A stretch of 48,797 nt of DNA from HGM13634 sp045537285 (GCA_045537285.1 JAZSPC010000012.1:1-48797), one strand, 5' to 3'. Positions 42,567 to 48,797 are shown, numbered from the stretch's first letter. The notes: generated from the letters alone by a model not told the origin. A program made the numbers and translations.

Positions 42567-43258
42567 TCTTTTATAACCTCAGCCAGTTTATTAATAGCCT
42601 TAGTTTCTATTCGTGAGACATATGAACGACTAATACCTAGCATACTAGCGATTTCGTGTTGGGTTTTAGGTTTTTTTCCATTTAAACCAAATCTAAGATT
42701 TAAAATATCAATTTCTCTATCTTTTAATACTTGTTTCATCTTATTGTATAATTCTTTTATTTTAAATTTGAGGTCAATTTCTTCATCAATAGAGATTTCT
42801 TCTTGCTCAATAACATCTAATAATGTAATCTCATTATCATCTTTATCTTTTCCAATAGATTCATTTAAAAATACTTCTGCTTTTGTTTTTTTGCTAGTTC
42901 TAATAAACATTAAAATTTCATTATCAATACAGCGAGCGGCATAAGTAGCAAGTTTAATATTTTTACTATTATCAAAACTATTAATAGCTTTAATTAAACC
43001 AATAGAACCAATAGAGATTAAGTCATCTTGGTCTATGTTTGTAGTAGAATATTTTTTACTAACATGTGCTACTAATCTTAGGTTTCTTTCTATCAAGATA
43101 TTACGAGCTTCTTCATCACCAAGTTTCATTTTTTCTATATATTCTCTTTCTTGTTCAGGGGATAGGGGTTCAGGGAATAAGGAATTACCTTGTATATATC
43201 CAAGAACTATTACAGCTGATTTTAAGAAAGCGAAAAAACCAGAAATAAATGTTAACAT
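42563..43258 (-). CDS. sigK: RNA polymerase sporulation sigma factor SigK
   Basis: Late mother-cell sigma factor. The short hydrophobic N-terminus (1-20) fits a pro-sequence removed by SpoIVFB. Then PLSPEQEREYIEKMKLGDEEARNILIERNLRLVAH (about 31-65), region 2 DDLISIGSIGLIKAI with KLATYAARCIDNEIL near 104-118, and region 4 helix-turn-helix SMLGISRSYVSRIETKAI near 206-223. The reading frame is whole: no skin-type insertion. GGAGG is 12 nt before the ATG. I could not assign a sporulation promoter with confidence. 231 aa matches SigK, though SigE is its close relative. Confidence 0.93.
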   Translation of the reverse strand: MLTFISGFFAFLKSAVIVLGYIQGNSLFPEPLSPEQEREYIEKMKLGDEEARNILIERNLRLVAHVSKKYSTTNIDQDDLISIGSIGLIKAINSFDNSKNIKLATYAARCIDNEILMFIRTSKKTKAEVFLNESIGKDKDDNEITLLDVIEQEEISIDEEIDLKFKIKELYNKMKQVLKDREIDILNLRFGLNGKKPKTQHEIASMLGISRSYVSRIETKAINKLAEVIKE

Positions 43259-43348
43259 CTATTTAATCAACCTCCAAATCATATATAATAAATATATGAG
43301 ATAAGAAACGAAAAGTGCCTGACCTTATAAAAATATTTTTTTCGATAC

Positions 43349-43377
43349 TTTACATAAATATAAAAATATGATATAAT
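43349..43377 (+). promoter_or_regulatory. Promoter of the structured ncRNA
   Basis: TTTACA (43349-43354), 17-bp spacer ending TGA, TATAAT (43372-43377). Transcription would begin near 43384, at the foot of the first hairpin. Confidence 0.75.
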
Positions 43378-43383
43378 TTTTTT

Positions 43384-43532
43384 ATCACATTTTTGTGATG
43401 TGAAATTTTCCTTATTAGTTTTTCTAATAAAGAAGTATCTTATGTTTAGAGAGTCATAAGCGGTAGACAATAGCACAAGAATTTGCATTTATGCAAGGCC
43501 GTAGTCTTAATCAAAAAGATGTGCTAAATACT
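43384..43532 (+). repeat. ncRNA motif copy A
   Basis: Hairpins ATCACA/TGTGAT (43384-43399), TTATTAG/CTAATAA (43412-43430) and CTTATG/CATAAG (43439-43460), then TTGCA/TGCAA (43483-43496) nested inside AGCACA/TGTGCT (43472-43525). CGG (43461-43463) with CCG (43499-43501) would cross that stem as a pseudoknot. Confidence 0.7.
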
Positions 43533-43680
43533 CAGGTCACACTTTTGTGACGAGATTTTTCTTCAATTGAAGAAGTGATTTTATACTTGCAAGAGGTATA
43601 AAAGAAGTAGACCATAACATTAAAATTTGCTTGTATTTGCAATACTTTAGTCTTGATCAAAAAGATGTTGGGCCATCTTG
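43533..43680 (+). repeat. ncRNA motif copy B
   Basis: Hairpin GTCACA/TGTGAC, then CTTCAATTGAAG, then TTTTATAC/GTATAAAA, then TTGC/GCAA (43627-43642) inside AACAT/ATGTT (43616-43669). AAGTA with TACTT would be the crossing stem. The order equals copy A while most stem bases differ. Confidence 0.7.
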
Positions 43681-43764
43681 TATAGTTTCCTTTATATTTT
43701 TGTCGTAAGTAGTGGCAAGCGAAAACGGATAGGTTTTGTGTGACCACACATGAAATTTAAATAT

Positions 43765-43787
43765 AAAGGAGCTATGGCTCTTTTTTT
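43765..43787 (+). terminator. Terminator competing with the ncRNA closing stem
   Basis: AAAGGAGC (43765-43772) pairs with GCTCTTTT (43777-43784, one G-T pair), loop TATG, inside a run of seven T. Its left arm shares bases 43765-43770 with the 12-bp stem closed by 43688-43699, so the two folds exclude each other. Confidence 0.65.
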
Positions 43788-43843
43788 ATCTCCTAATTGG
43801 AGTTTCGCAATACTTTTATTACATCAAAGAAAGGAGAAAAAAT

Positions 43844-44092
43844 ATGTTCGAACTTGTTGAGTTAACGCTGGGTTCTTTTATAATTGTAAAGGCCAACGAT
43901 TCAGCGATTGATAATTTTCCAATTAATGTTCATGGAATTTTAAAAGTTGTTGAAAAAGGAGATACGTATGTGGCTTTATTAGTAAAAGGCAAGTCATCAA
44001 ATGAATTAACTAAAAGCAACGAGTTGGAAAATCTTAAAAAGAAAGCTATTGAACTAACAAAAGAAGCAATAGCTGACGAATTTTCTGATTAA
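43844..44092 (+). CDS. Hypothetical protein, 82 aa, downstream of the structured RNA
   Basis: I do not recognise it. Residues 1-50 look like a small beta barrel or sheet (LVELTLGSFIIVKAND, then HGILKVVEKGDTYVALLVKG) and the rest is a charged helix (KSNELENLKKKAIELTKEAIADE). AAAGGAG is 7 nt before the ATG. It lies 57 nt after the attenuator-like terminator, so its expression may depend on readthrough from the ncRNA promoter; I see no promoter between. A strong terminator follows. Codons such as CTG, GCG and AAG are commoner than in neighbouring genes. Confidence 0.72.
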   Translation: MFELVELTLGSFIIVKANDSAIDNFPINVHGILKVVEKGDTYVALLVKGKSSNELTKSNELENLKKKAIELTKEAIADEFSD

Positions 44093-44104
44093 GTAAGAAC
44101 AAAG

Positions 44105-44141
44105 TAACAGATAGCGTATTATTGCGCTGTCTGTTATTTTT
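44105..44141 (+). terminator. Intrinsic terminator after the 82-aa gene
   Basis: A 12-bp stem (44105-44116 with 44125-44136, one T-G pair), then TTTT. Confidence 0.88.
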
Positions 44142-44167
44142 ATAGCTATTCAAACAGATAGATAGAG

Positions 44168-44196
44168 TTGATAATATGCTATAAATATGTTATAAT
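44168..44196 (+). promoter_or_regulatory. Promoter of the 79-aa gene
   Basis: TTGATA (44168-44173), 17-bp spacer, TATAAT (44191-44196). The leader is about 80 nt. Confidence 0.72.
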
Positions 44197-44285
44197 ATTA
44201 TATATTATTTTTCATATCTCCTTATGGGAATGACTAAATATACATGCATCAACAACAAATAATTATTTAAAAGGAGAAAAAAGAA

Positions 44286-44525
44286 ATGTTTGGACTTATC
44301 ACACTTGATAGAAGAACTTATTTAATTATAAAAAAAGAAAGTATAAAAAACGGAGGACTTCCTTCTGAATCACCTTTTGAAACATATGGTTTTATATATA
44401 GGCAACAAGGAAATGGTGTAGATATGTTCTCGATAATAACACAACATCCGGAAGTAAAAGCTGAGCAAAGCTCTCTTTTACAGGAGATTTGGGGAGTGGA
44501 TCCGCTTTTTAAGGATACAATATAA
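44286..44525 (+). CDS. Hypothetical protein, 79 aa
   Basis: I do not recognise it. It begins MFGLITLDRRTYLIIKKES, similar in style to the preceding 82-aa protein (MFELVELTLGSFIIVKAND), so the two may be distant relatives. The rest is polar with FETYGFIYRQQGNGVDMFS and a C-terminal LLQEIWGVDPLF. No membrane segment. AAAGGAG is 7 nt before the ATG. Single-gene unit with its own promoter and terminator. Codon use is less A/T-biased than that of prfB. Confidence 0.7.
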   Translation: MFGLITLDRRTYLIIKKESIKNGGLPSESPFETYGFIYRQQGNGVDMFSIITQHPEVKAEQSSLLQEIWGVDPLFKDTI

Positions 44526-44527
44526 TA

Positions 44528-44564
44528 AAAAGGATGGCATTAGATGCATGGTGCCATTCTTTTA
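44528..44564 (+). terminator. Intrinsic terminator after the 79-aa gene
   Basis: AAAGGATGGCA (44529-44539) pairs with TGCCATTCTTT (44552-44562, one G-T pair). Confidence 0.82.
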
Positions 44565-44574
44565 TATTTAAATT

Positions 44575-44603
44575 TTGCAAATCGTATATAGATATGATAT
44601 ACT
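44575..44603 (+). promoter_or_regulatory. prfB promoter
   Basis: TTGCAA (44575-44580), 17-bp spacer ending TGA, TATACT (44598-44603). Confidence 0.7.
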
Positions 44604-44629
44604 ATCATTTATACAGGAGGTAAATATAA

Positions 44630-45736
44630 TTGATAGACTTAGAAGAAAATAAAAGGTTAATAAATATTTTTAAAGATAAAATAGAGGGGATATGTAATTC
44701 CTTAAATTTAAAAGCAAAAGAAGAAGAATTAAAAGAGTTAGAAAACAAAACATTAGAAGAAGGGTTTTGGGATAATTCTAACGCGTCAAATTCAATTTTA
44801 AAGCAAATAAAAGATATAAAAAATAAAATGAAGCATTACAAAGATATAAGTGTTCAAATTTCTGATTTAATTGATTTAAATGAGCTATTAAATATAGAGC
44901 AAGATGAAGATTTAGAAAAGCAATTAATATATTTAACTAAAACAATAGAAAATAATATAAATAAATTTGAAATACAAACCCTTTTATCTGGTAAATATGA
45001 TAAAAATAATGCAATAATAACTTTTCATCCAGGCGCTGGTGGAACAGAATCACAAGATTGGGCTGAAATGTTATATAGAATGTATGCTAGATGGGCTAAT
45101 AAGAACGGATATAATGTAAAGGAATTAGAATATTTAGAAGGTGATGAAGCAGGAATAAAAAGTGTAACATTATTAATTGAAGGCGAAAATGCTTATGGAT
45201 ATTTAAAATGTGAACATGGTGTTCATAGGTTAGTTAGAATTTCTCCTTTTGATGCAGGCGGAAGAAGACATACATCTTTTGCATCAGTTGAAGTTTTACC
45301 TGAAATAACAGATGATGTTGAAATTGATATAAATCCAGCGGATTTGAGAGTGGACACATATAGAGCATCTGGTGCTGGTGGACAACATGTTAATAAAACT
45401 GAATCAGCAGTTAGAATAACACATATACCAACAGGAGTAGTAACATCATGTCAAACTGAGAGATCTCAAATTCAAAATAGAGAAACTGCAATGAGAATGC
45501 TTAAATCAAAATTATTAGATTTAAAGGATAGAGAAAACAAAGAAAAGATAGAAGATTTAAAAGGCGTACAAAGGGAGATAGCTTGGGGAAACCAAATAAG
45601 ATCATATGTTTTTTGTCCATATACTCTTGTCAAAGACCATAGAACAAATCATGAAATAGGTAATGTAGAAGCTGTTATGAATGGAGAAATAGATGAGTTT
45701 ATAAATGAATATCTTAGGAAAATTTGCAAAAATTAA
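44630..45736 (+). CDS. prfB: Peptide chain release factor 2, no programmed frameshift
   Basis: Terminates translation at UGA and UAA. The SPF tripeptide is near residue 205 (RISPFDAGGRRHTSF) and the catalytic GGQ near 250 (SGAGGQHVNKTESAVR). 368 aa is full length. Unlike most bacterial prfB, the frame is continuous through the usual site: around residues 22-30 it reads CNSLNLKAKEEEL without the CTTTGA slip site or in-frame stop. Start is TTG at 44630 with AGGAGG at 44615-44620. Confidence 0.95.
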   Translation: MIDLEENKRLINIFKDKIEGICNSLNLKAKEEELKELENKTLEEGFWDNSNASNSILKQIKDIKNKMKHYKDISVQISDLIDLNELLNIEQDEDLEKQLIYLTKTIENNINKFEIQTLLSGKYDKNNAIITFHPGAGGTESQDWAEMLYRMYARWANKNGYNVKELEYLEGDEAGIKSVTLLIEGENAYGYLKCEHGVHRLVRISPFDAGGRRHTSFASVEVLPEITDDVEIDINPADLRVDTYRASGAGGQHVNKTESAVRITHIPTGVVTSCQTERSQIQNRETAMRMLKSKLLDLKDRENKEKIEDLKGVQREIAWGNQIRSYVFCPYTLVKDHRTNHEIGNVEAVMNGEIDEFINEYLRKICKN

Positions 45737-45752
45737 CATAACATGATATAAT
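45724..45752 (+). promoter_or_regulatory. Promoter of the 60-aa membrane peptide
   Basis: TTGCAA (45724-45729, within the prfB end), 17-bp spacer ending TGA, TATAAT (45747-45752). Confidence 0.75.
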
Positions 45753-45803
45753 AATCTTATATAAGCCAAGTGCTTATAATAAAATACAGGAGGGTCATTC
45801 AAC

Positions 45804-45986
45804 ATGAAAATGACAGCAAAACACGTATTCCAACTCATCATCGCAATCCTTGTAGTACTCGCAGTAGTATTTCTCGGATCTGCAATCCAAATTTCAAATC
45901 CTTGGATTTGGATAGCTAACCTCGTAGTAGTAGCTATTGCGTTTGTAGGCGGATACATTCTCGGAACAAAATCTGGGAAAAAGTAA
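45804..45986 (+). CDS. Small two-helix membrane protein, 60 aa
   Basis: Two hydrophobic helices, about 8-28 (VFQLIIAILVVLAVVFLG) and 33-54 (PWIWIANLVVVAIAFVGG), with a Lys-rich N-terminus and tail GTKSGKK; a hairpin in the membrane. Function unknown; possibly a LapA-like or holin-like peptide, which I cannot confirm. GGAGG is 11 nt before the ATG. Codon use is strikingly different from neighbours: five CTC Leu codons and several ATC Ile codons where the chromosome uses TTA and ATA. Own promoter and a perfect terminator. Confidence 0.75.
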   Translation: MKMTAKHVFQLIIAILVVLAVVFLGSAIQISNPWIWIANLVVVAIAFVGGYILGTKSGKK

Positions 45987-45997
45987 AAAACCCCACT

Positions 45998-46027
45998 AAA
46001 AGAGTACCTGATTCAGGTACTCTTTTT
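45998..46027 (+). terminator. Intrinsic terminator after the 60-aa gene
   Basis: AAAAGAGTACCTG (45998-46010) pairs perfectly with CAGGTACTCTTTT (46014-46026). Confidence 0.92.
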
Positions 46028-46101
46028 CGTTTTTATTAATATAATATATAAGCAATATTTAATTAAGTATGCTTTTAAATTTATTTAAAGAGGTACGCAA
46101 T

Positions 46102-46833
46102 ATGGGCATTGTAGTACAAAAATTTGGTGGCAGTTCAGTGGAAAGTACTGAAAAATTATTTAATGTTTGTAAACATATAACAAAAGAATATGATATTGGC
46201 AACAAAATTGTAGTTATTGTTTCTGCACAAGGGAAAACGACAGATAATTTAATAAAAGAAGCAAAAGAAATTAATGAAGATATTGATAGAAGAGAACTCG
46301 ATGTATTGATTTCAACAGGAGAACAAATAACAATTGCAAAACTTGCAATGTGTTTAAAAAAGCTAGGATATAATGCTATATCTTTAACAGGTTGGCAAAT
46401 TCCAATAAAAACAAATTACAATTATGGGGATGCAGATATATTAAGTATTAATCTTGATAGGATTATTAAAGAGTTAGAAGAGAATAAAATAGTTATAGTT
46501 GCAGGTTTTCAAGGAATAAATGAAGAAAATAATGACATAACAACATTAGGAAGAGGGGGGTCTGATACAACAGCAGTAGCAATTGCAGCAGCATTAAAAG
46601 CAAAAAAATGTGATATATATAAAGATGTAGATGGAATATATAACCTAGACCCTAAAAGCAGTGATAAAGCTTTTAAATATGAAGAAATAAGTTATGATCA
46701 AATGTTAAATTTATCAAATAACGGAGCAAAAGTTTTACATAATAAAAGTGTGAAATTAGCAAAAGAATTTAATATGCCAATACACATAAAATCAATATAC
46801 AATGAAAATGCAAAAGGCACTTACATCTATTAA
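46102..46833 (+). CDS. Aspartokinase, catalytic domain only (no ACT domains)
   Basis: Phosphorylates aspartate, first step toward Lys, Thr and Met. Amino-acid kinase fold: QKFGGSSVEST (about 5-15), STGEQIT near 73, VAGFQG near 134, GRGGSDTTAVAIAAAL near 151-166 and DVDGIYNLDPK near 177-187. It ends at residue 243 with a clean TAA and a terminator, so both C-terminal regulatory ACT domains of normal aspartokinases (about 400 aa) are absent. It may escape Lys/Thr feedback or pair with a separate ACT subunit. AGAGG is 9 nt before the ATG at 46102. Confidence 0.9.
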   Translation: MGIVVQKFGGSSVESTEKLFNVCKHITKEYDIGNKIVVIVSAQGKTTDNLIKEAKEINEDIDRRELDVLISTGEQITIAKLAMCLKKLGYNAISLTGWQIPIKTNYNYGDADILSINLDRIIKELEENKIVIVAGFQGINEENNDITTLGRGGSDTTAVAIAAALKAKKCDIYKDVDGIYNLDPKSSDKAFKYEEISYDQMLNLSNNGAKVLHNKSVKLAKEFNMPIHIKSIYNENAKGTYIY

Positions 46834-46860
46834 CAAGAATATTTAATATTCTTGTTTTTT
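46832..46860 (+). terminator. Intrinsic terminator after the aspartokinase gene
   Basis: AACAAGAATAT (46832-46842) pairs with ATATTCTTGTT (46846-46856), then T. It starts in the stop codon. Confidence 0.9.
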
Positions 46861-46863
46861 ACA

Positions 46864-46892
46864 TTGACACGCAAGAACATATGTTTTATAAT
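46864..46892 (+). promoter_or_regulatory. Perfect-consensus dinB promoter with a LexA-like box
   Basis: TTGACA (46864-46869), 17-bp spacer, TATAAT (46887-46892), both exact. The spacer holds GAACATATGTTT (46875-46886), close to the Firmicute LexA box CGAAC-N4-GTTCG. A strong promoter blocked by LexA is the usual SOS design. Confidence 0.75.
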
Positions 46893-46907
46893 AATTATGG
46901 TGATATT

Positions 46908-48110
46908 ATGAATAGATACATAATGCATATAGATGTAAATAATGCTTTTTTATCTTGGACAGCTGTTGAATTTCTTAAAAATGGTTTAAAAGAGGATATA
47001 AGATTAATTCCAGCAGTTATTGGCGGAGATGAAGCTACAAGACATGGAGTGGTTTTAGCCAAAAGTAATATTGCAAAACAATATGGAATAAAGACAGGAG
47101 AAACAATATATCAAGCAAAAAAGAAGTGCCCTCAAATAAGAGTATTTCCAACAAAACACCATTTGTATGAACAATATTCTAATAGACTATACAATCTACT
47201 ATTAACATATACCAACAAAATAGAAAGGTTTTCAATAGATGAATGCTTTATAGAGTGTTCAGATTTTATAAAATCTAGAAAAGACTTCCTAAAACTAGCA
47301 AATGAAATCAGTAATAAAATAAAAACAGAATTATTGTTTACTGTAAATATTGGTTTATCTGATAACAAAATTCTTGCAAAAATGGCTTCTGATTTTGAAA
47401 AACCAGATAAGATACATACATTATACAAAGAAGAAATACAAGAAAAAATATGGCATTTTCCAATAGAAGAATTATTTATGGTGGGCAAGAAAAGTGCTGA
47501 TAAATTAAGAAGCATAGGCATAACAAAAATAGGTGAATTAGCTGCATCAAATCCTAAAATGATAGCAAAGAGATTTGGAAAGTTTGGTACTATGATATGG
47601 GAAAATGCAAATGGGATAAATAATGATGAAGTAATTTATGAAGAAGAAACACCTAAGAGTATAGGAAATTCTATTACACTTTCAAGAGATTATACGGATA
47701 TAAATGAACTAAATAAAATAGTATTATCATTATCAGAAAAAGTAGGGTATAGGATAAGAAAATATGGTTTGAAAGCTAGTACAGTAGGAATACAAATAAA
47801 AACAAATGAATTTCTAAAATATTCACATCAAAAAACCTTAAACAAACCAACATCAAATACACAAGAAATATATAATATAGCAAAAGAATTATTAGAAAAT
47901 TTATATAAAAATCAACCAATAAGATTGGTTGGAGTAAAATTAGATAATTTAACTAATAAAGAATTTAATCAAATATCTATGTTTGAAGAGCCTATAAAAA
48001 AAGAGAAAAATTCAAAACTGGATAATGTTATAGATAATATAAAAGATAAATATGGTTATAACAGTATAACCCTTGGAACTATTATAAATATAAATGAACA
48101 AAAAGATTAG
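46908..48110 (+). CDS. dinB: DNA polymerase IV (Y family)
   Basis: Error-prone translesion polymerase. MHIDVNNAFLSW (about 6-17) holds the first catalytic Asp; FSIDECFIECSDF near 107 holds the Asp-Glu pair. The thumb helix-hairpin-helix lies near 180-205 and the little-finger domain from about 240. A C-terminal QISMF (near 366) may be the sliding-clamp-binding peptide. The ATG at 46908 is only about 9 nt from the expected transcript start and has no good RBS, so the mRNA is nearly leaderless. 400 aa. Confidence 0.93.
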   Translation: MNRYIMHIDVNNAFLSWTAVEFLKNGLKEDIRLIPAVIGGDEATRHGVVLAKSNIAKQYGIKTGETIYQAKKKCPQIRVFPTKHHLYEQYSNRLYNLLLTYTNKIERFSIDECFIECSDFIKSRKDFLKLANEISNKIKTELLFTVNIGLSDNKILAKMASDFEKPDKIHTLYKEEIQEKIWHFPIEELFMVGKKSADKLRSIGITKIGELAASNPKMIAKRFGKFGTMIWENANGINNDEVIYEEETPKSIGNSITLSRDYTDINELNKIVLSLSEKVGYRIRKYGLKASTVGIQIKTNEFLKYSHQKTLNKPTSNTQEIYNIAKELLENLYKNQPIRLVGVKLDNLTNKEFNQISMFEEPIKKEKNSKLDNVIDNIKDKYGYNSITLGTIININEQKD

Positions 48111-48128
48111 AGTTTTCTAGTCTTTTTT
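48102..48128 (+). terminator. Intrinsic terminator after dinB
   Basis: AAAGATTAGA (48102-48111) pairs with TCTAGTCTTT (48116-48125, one T-G pair), then T. It overlaps the end of dinB. Confidence 0.85.
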
Positions 48129-48190
48129 AGTTATATTTCAAGAAGTGAGGGAATATATATATTTATATAACGTTTGAGGAGGCATGTATA

Positions 48191-48493
48191 ATGGCAATGA
48201 TGGATGAAAGAAAAAGTATAAACTCTAATACTATTCAAAATTTAATTCTGGAAAATAGAAATAAATTAAGTGTTTCTGGTGTTTTGGACGTATTAAGTTT
48301 TGATGACCAAATAGTAATAATAGAAACTGAATTAGGACTTTTAACAATAAAAGGAGAAACTTTAAGAATTAATAAATTAAGCATTGATACCTCAGAAGTA
48401 ATTGTAGAAGGACAAATAGATTCTATTTCATACAGCTCAAAAGATTTAAATAAAAAATCAAATGAAGGTTTTCTTGGAAAGATTTTTAAATAG
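48191..48493 (+). CDS. yabP: Sporulation protein YabP
   Basis: Mother-cell protein of spore coat/cortex formation, 100 aa, YabP/YqfC family. NKLSVSGVLDVLSFDDQIVIIET (about 25-47) and LTIKGETLRINKLSIDTSEVIVEGQIDSISY (about 51-81) are the family core. GAGGAGG is 8 nt before the ATG. yabQ follows 9 nt later, as in Bacillus yabP-yabQ-divIC. A sigma-E promoter is expected upstream but I could not assign one with confidence. Confidence 0.93.
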   Translation: MAMMDERKSINSNTIQNLILENRNKLSVSGVLDVLSFDDQIVIIETELGLLTIKGETLRINKLSIDTSEVIVEGQIDSISYSSKDLNKKSNEGFLGKIFK

Positions 48494-48502
48494 GTGAAGT
48501 AA

Positions 48503-48797
48503 GTGTACGCTAATAATTCAGAACAATTAATTAGTTTTATTTATTTTATTATTGTTGGCATAATATTAAGTATTATTTTTGATATTTTTAGAATATTACG
48601 TCGAACAATAAAAACATCTGATATTGTAACTAATATTCAAGACGTTTTATTTTGTATTATTACTGGAATAATTATTTTGTTCTCAATATTTTATTTTAAT
48701 AAAGGTCAATTAAGAGTATATATATTTATAGGGATAATATTAGGAGCAACATTTTATATGGTATTTATAAGTAAATATTTTATAAAAATAAATATAA
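48503..48797 (+). CDS. yabQ: Spore cortex protein YabQ (5' part)
   Basis: Starts at GTG 48503 with AGGTGA 5 nt upstream and runs off the window after 98 codons. Hydrophobic helices are seen at about 8-25 (ISFIYFIIVGIILSIIFD), 42-62 and 70-92. FDIFRILRR near 24-32 between the first two helices is typical of YabQ, a membrane protein needed for spore cortex. Co-transcribed with yabP. The C-terminal part lies beyond the window. Confidence 0.9.
   Translation, partial: MYANNSEQLISFIYFIIVGIILSIIFDIFRILRRTIKTSDIVTNIQDVLFCIITGIIILFSIFYFNKGQLRVYIFIGIILGATFYMVFISKYFIKINI

Larger units (their letters stand above)
43384..43787 (+). ncRNA. Structured noncoding RNA with two tandem motif copies and an attenuator-like end
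   Basis: No coding frame fits here. Copy A (43384-43532) and copy B (43533-43680) share the order: (A/G)TCACA hairpin, AT-rich hairpin, third hairpin, GTAGAC.ATA, a paired strand, AATTTGC..GCAA hairpin, TAGTCTT, ATCAAAAAGATG. Stems covary: AGCACA/TGTGCT (43472-43477 with 43520-43525) against AACAT/ATGTT (43616-43620 with 43665-43669); CGG/CCG against AAGTA/TACTT. A third domain closed by TCCTTTATATTT/AAATATAAAGGA (43688-43699 with 43759-43770) follows, then a terminator. Candidate new riboswitch-like or stand-alone RNA. I recognise no known class. Confidence 0.75.

Noticed and set aside
43384..43680. CRISPR array
   Set aside because: Only two long, imperfect copies exist, with compensatory changes inside stems; there are no short identical repeats or unique spacers and no cas genes.
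43384..43787. RNase P RNA, tmRNA, 6S RNA or a T-box leader
   Set aside because: The length is suggestive, but GAGGAAAGTCC and ACAGAAA (RNase P), a tRNA-like 3' end with CCA (tmRNA), a long 6S-type rod, and GGGTGG-type T-box sequence are all missing.

Overview
The window reads as chromosomal DNA from an AT-rich, Gram-positive, spore-forming anaerobe of the Clostridia type. Three lines support this: genes for intact sigma-K and for YabP/YabQ (sporulation); two class III (oxygen-sensitive) ribonucleotide reductase subunits with one activase; and teichoic-acid precursor and polymerase genes. TAA, TAG and TGA all act as stops, and RF2 is present, so the code is standard. Most genes lie on the + strand. 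Promoters are easy to see as TTGnnn-17-TATAAT, often with TGA just before the -10, and nearly every unit ends in a strong intrinsic terminator.

Layout. 1-440: 3' end of a 5S rRNA, tRNA-Asn, a stray copy of the tRNA-Asn 3' end, and tRNA-Thr(CGU). 556-5250: two small accessory proteins, ftsY and a UPF0182 membrane protein. 5251-5710: a gene-free stretch with a cluster of DnaA-box-like 9-mers. 5711-9059: rhodanese, phosphofructokinase, argS. 9134-16599: a cell-wall polymer operon (tarI, tarJ, three CDP-glycerol/ribitol phosphotransferase paralogues, a UDP-sugar pyrophosphorylase, galE), followed by a GT4 glycosyltransferase and ylbF. 19274-21889: rpsO and pnp. 22039-28998: GT2 glycosyltransferase, a P-loop/Asp23 fusion, cmk, plsC, an S1-domain protein, typA and trmR. 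29046-32054: a hydrolase-less RelA/SpoT synthetase on the - strand, a U32 tRNA hydroxylase (trhP) and a DUF368 lipid-carrier flippase. 32578-38445: a Crp/Fnr regulator divergent from nrdD1-nrdG-nrdD2, with matching palindromes at both promoters. 38541-42531: a small protein, a Ca/Na antiporter, an acyl-CoA synthetase and tcdA. 42563-43258: sigK. 43384-43787: a roughly 400-nt structured noncoding RNA. 43844-48797: two orphan small proteins, prfB without a programmed frameshift, a two-helix membrane peptide, an ACT-less aspartokinase, dinB with a LexA-like box, yabP and the start of yabQ.

How genes work together. TarI/TarJ would make CDP-ribitol for the three phosphotransferases, while DUF368 would recycle undecaprenyl phosphate for wall synthesis. 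TrhP and TrmR are successive enzymes of tRNA wobble-uridine modification. The Crp/Fnr protein probably controls itself and the anaerobic reductase genes.

The strongest candidate for something undescribed is the noncoding region 43384-43787. It holds two tandem copies of a pseudoknot-like motif whose stems covary between copies, then a third domain whose closing stem competes with a terminator, ahead of a small orphan gene. Several short orphan genes also share isolated transcription units and codon use unlike their neighbours.
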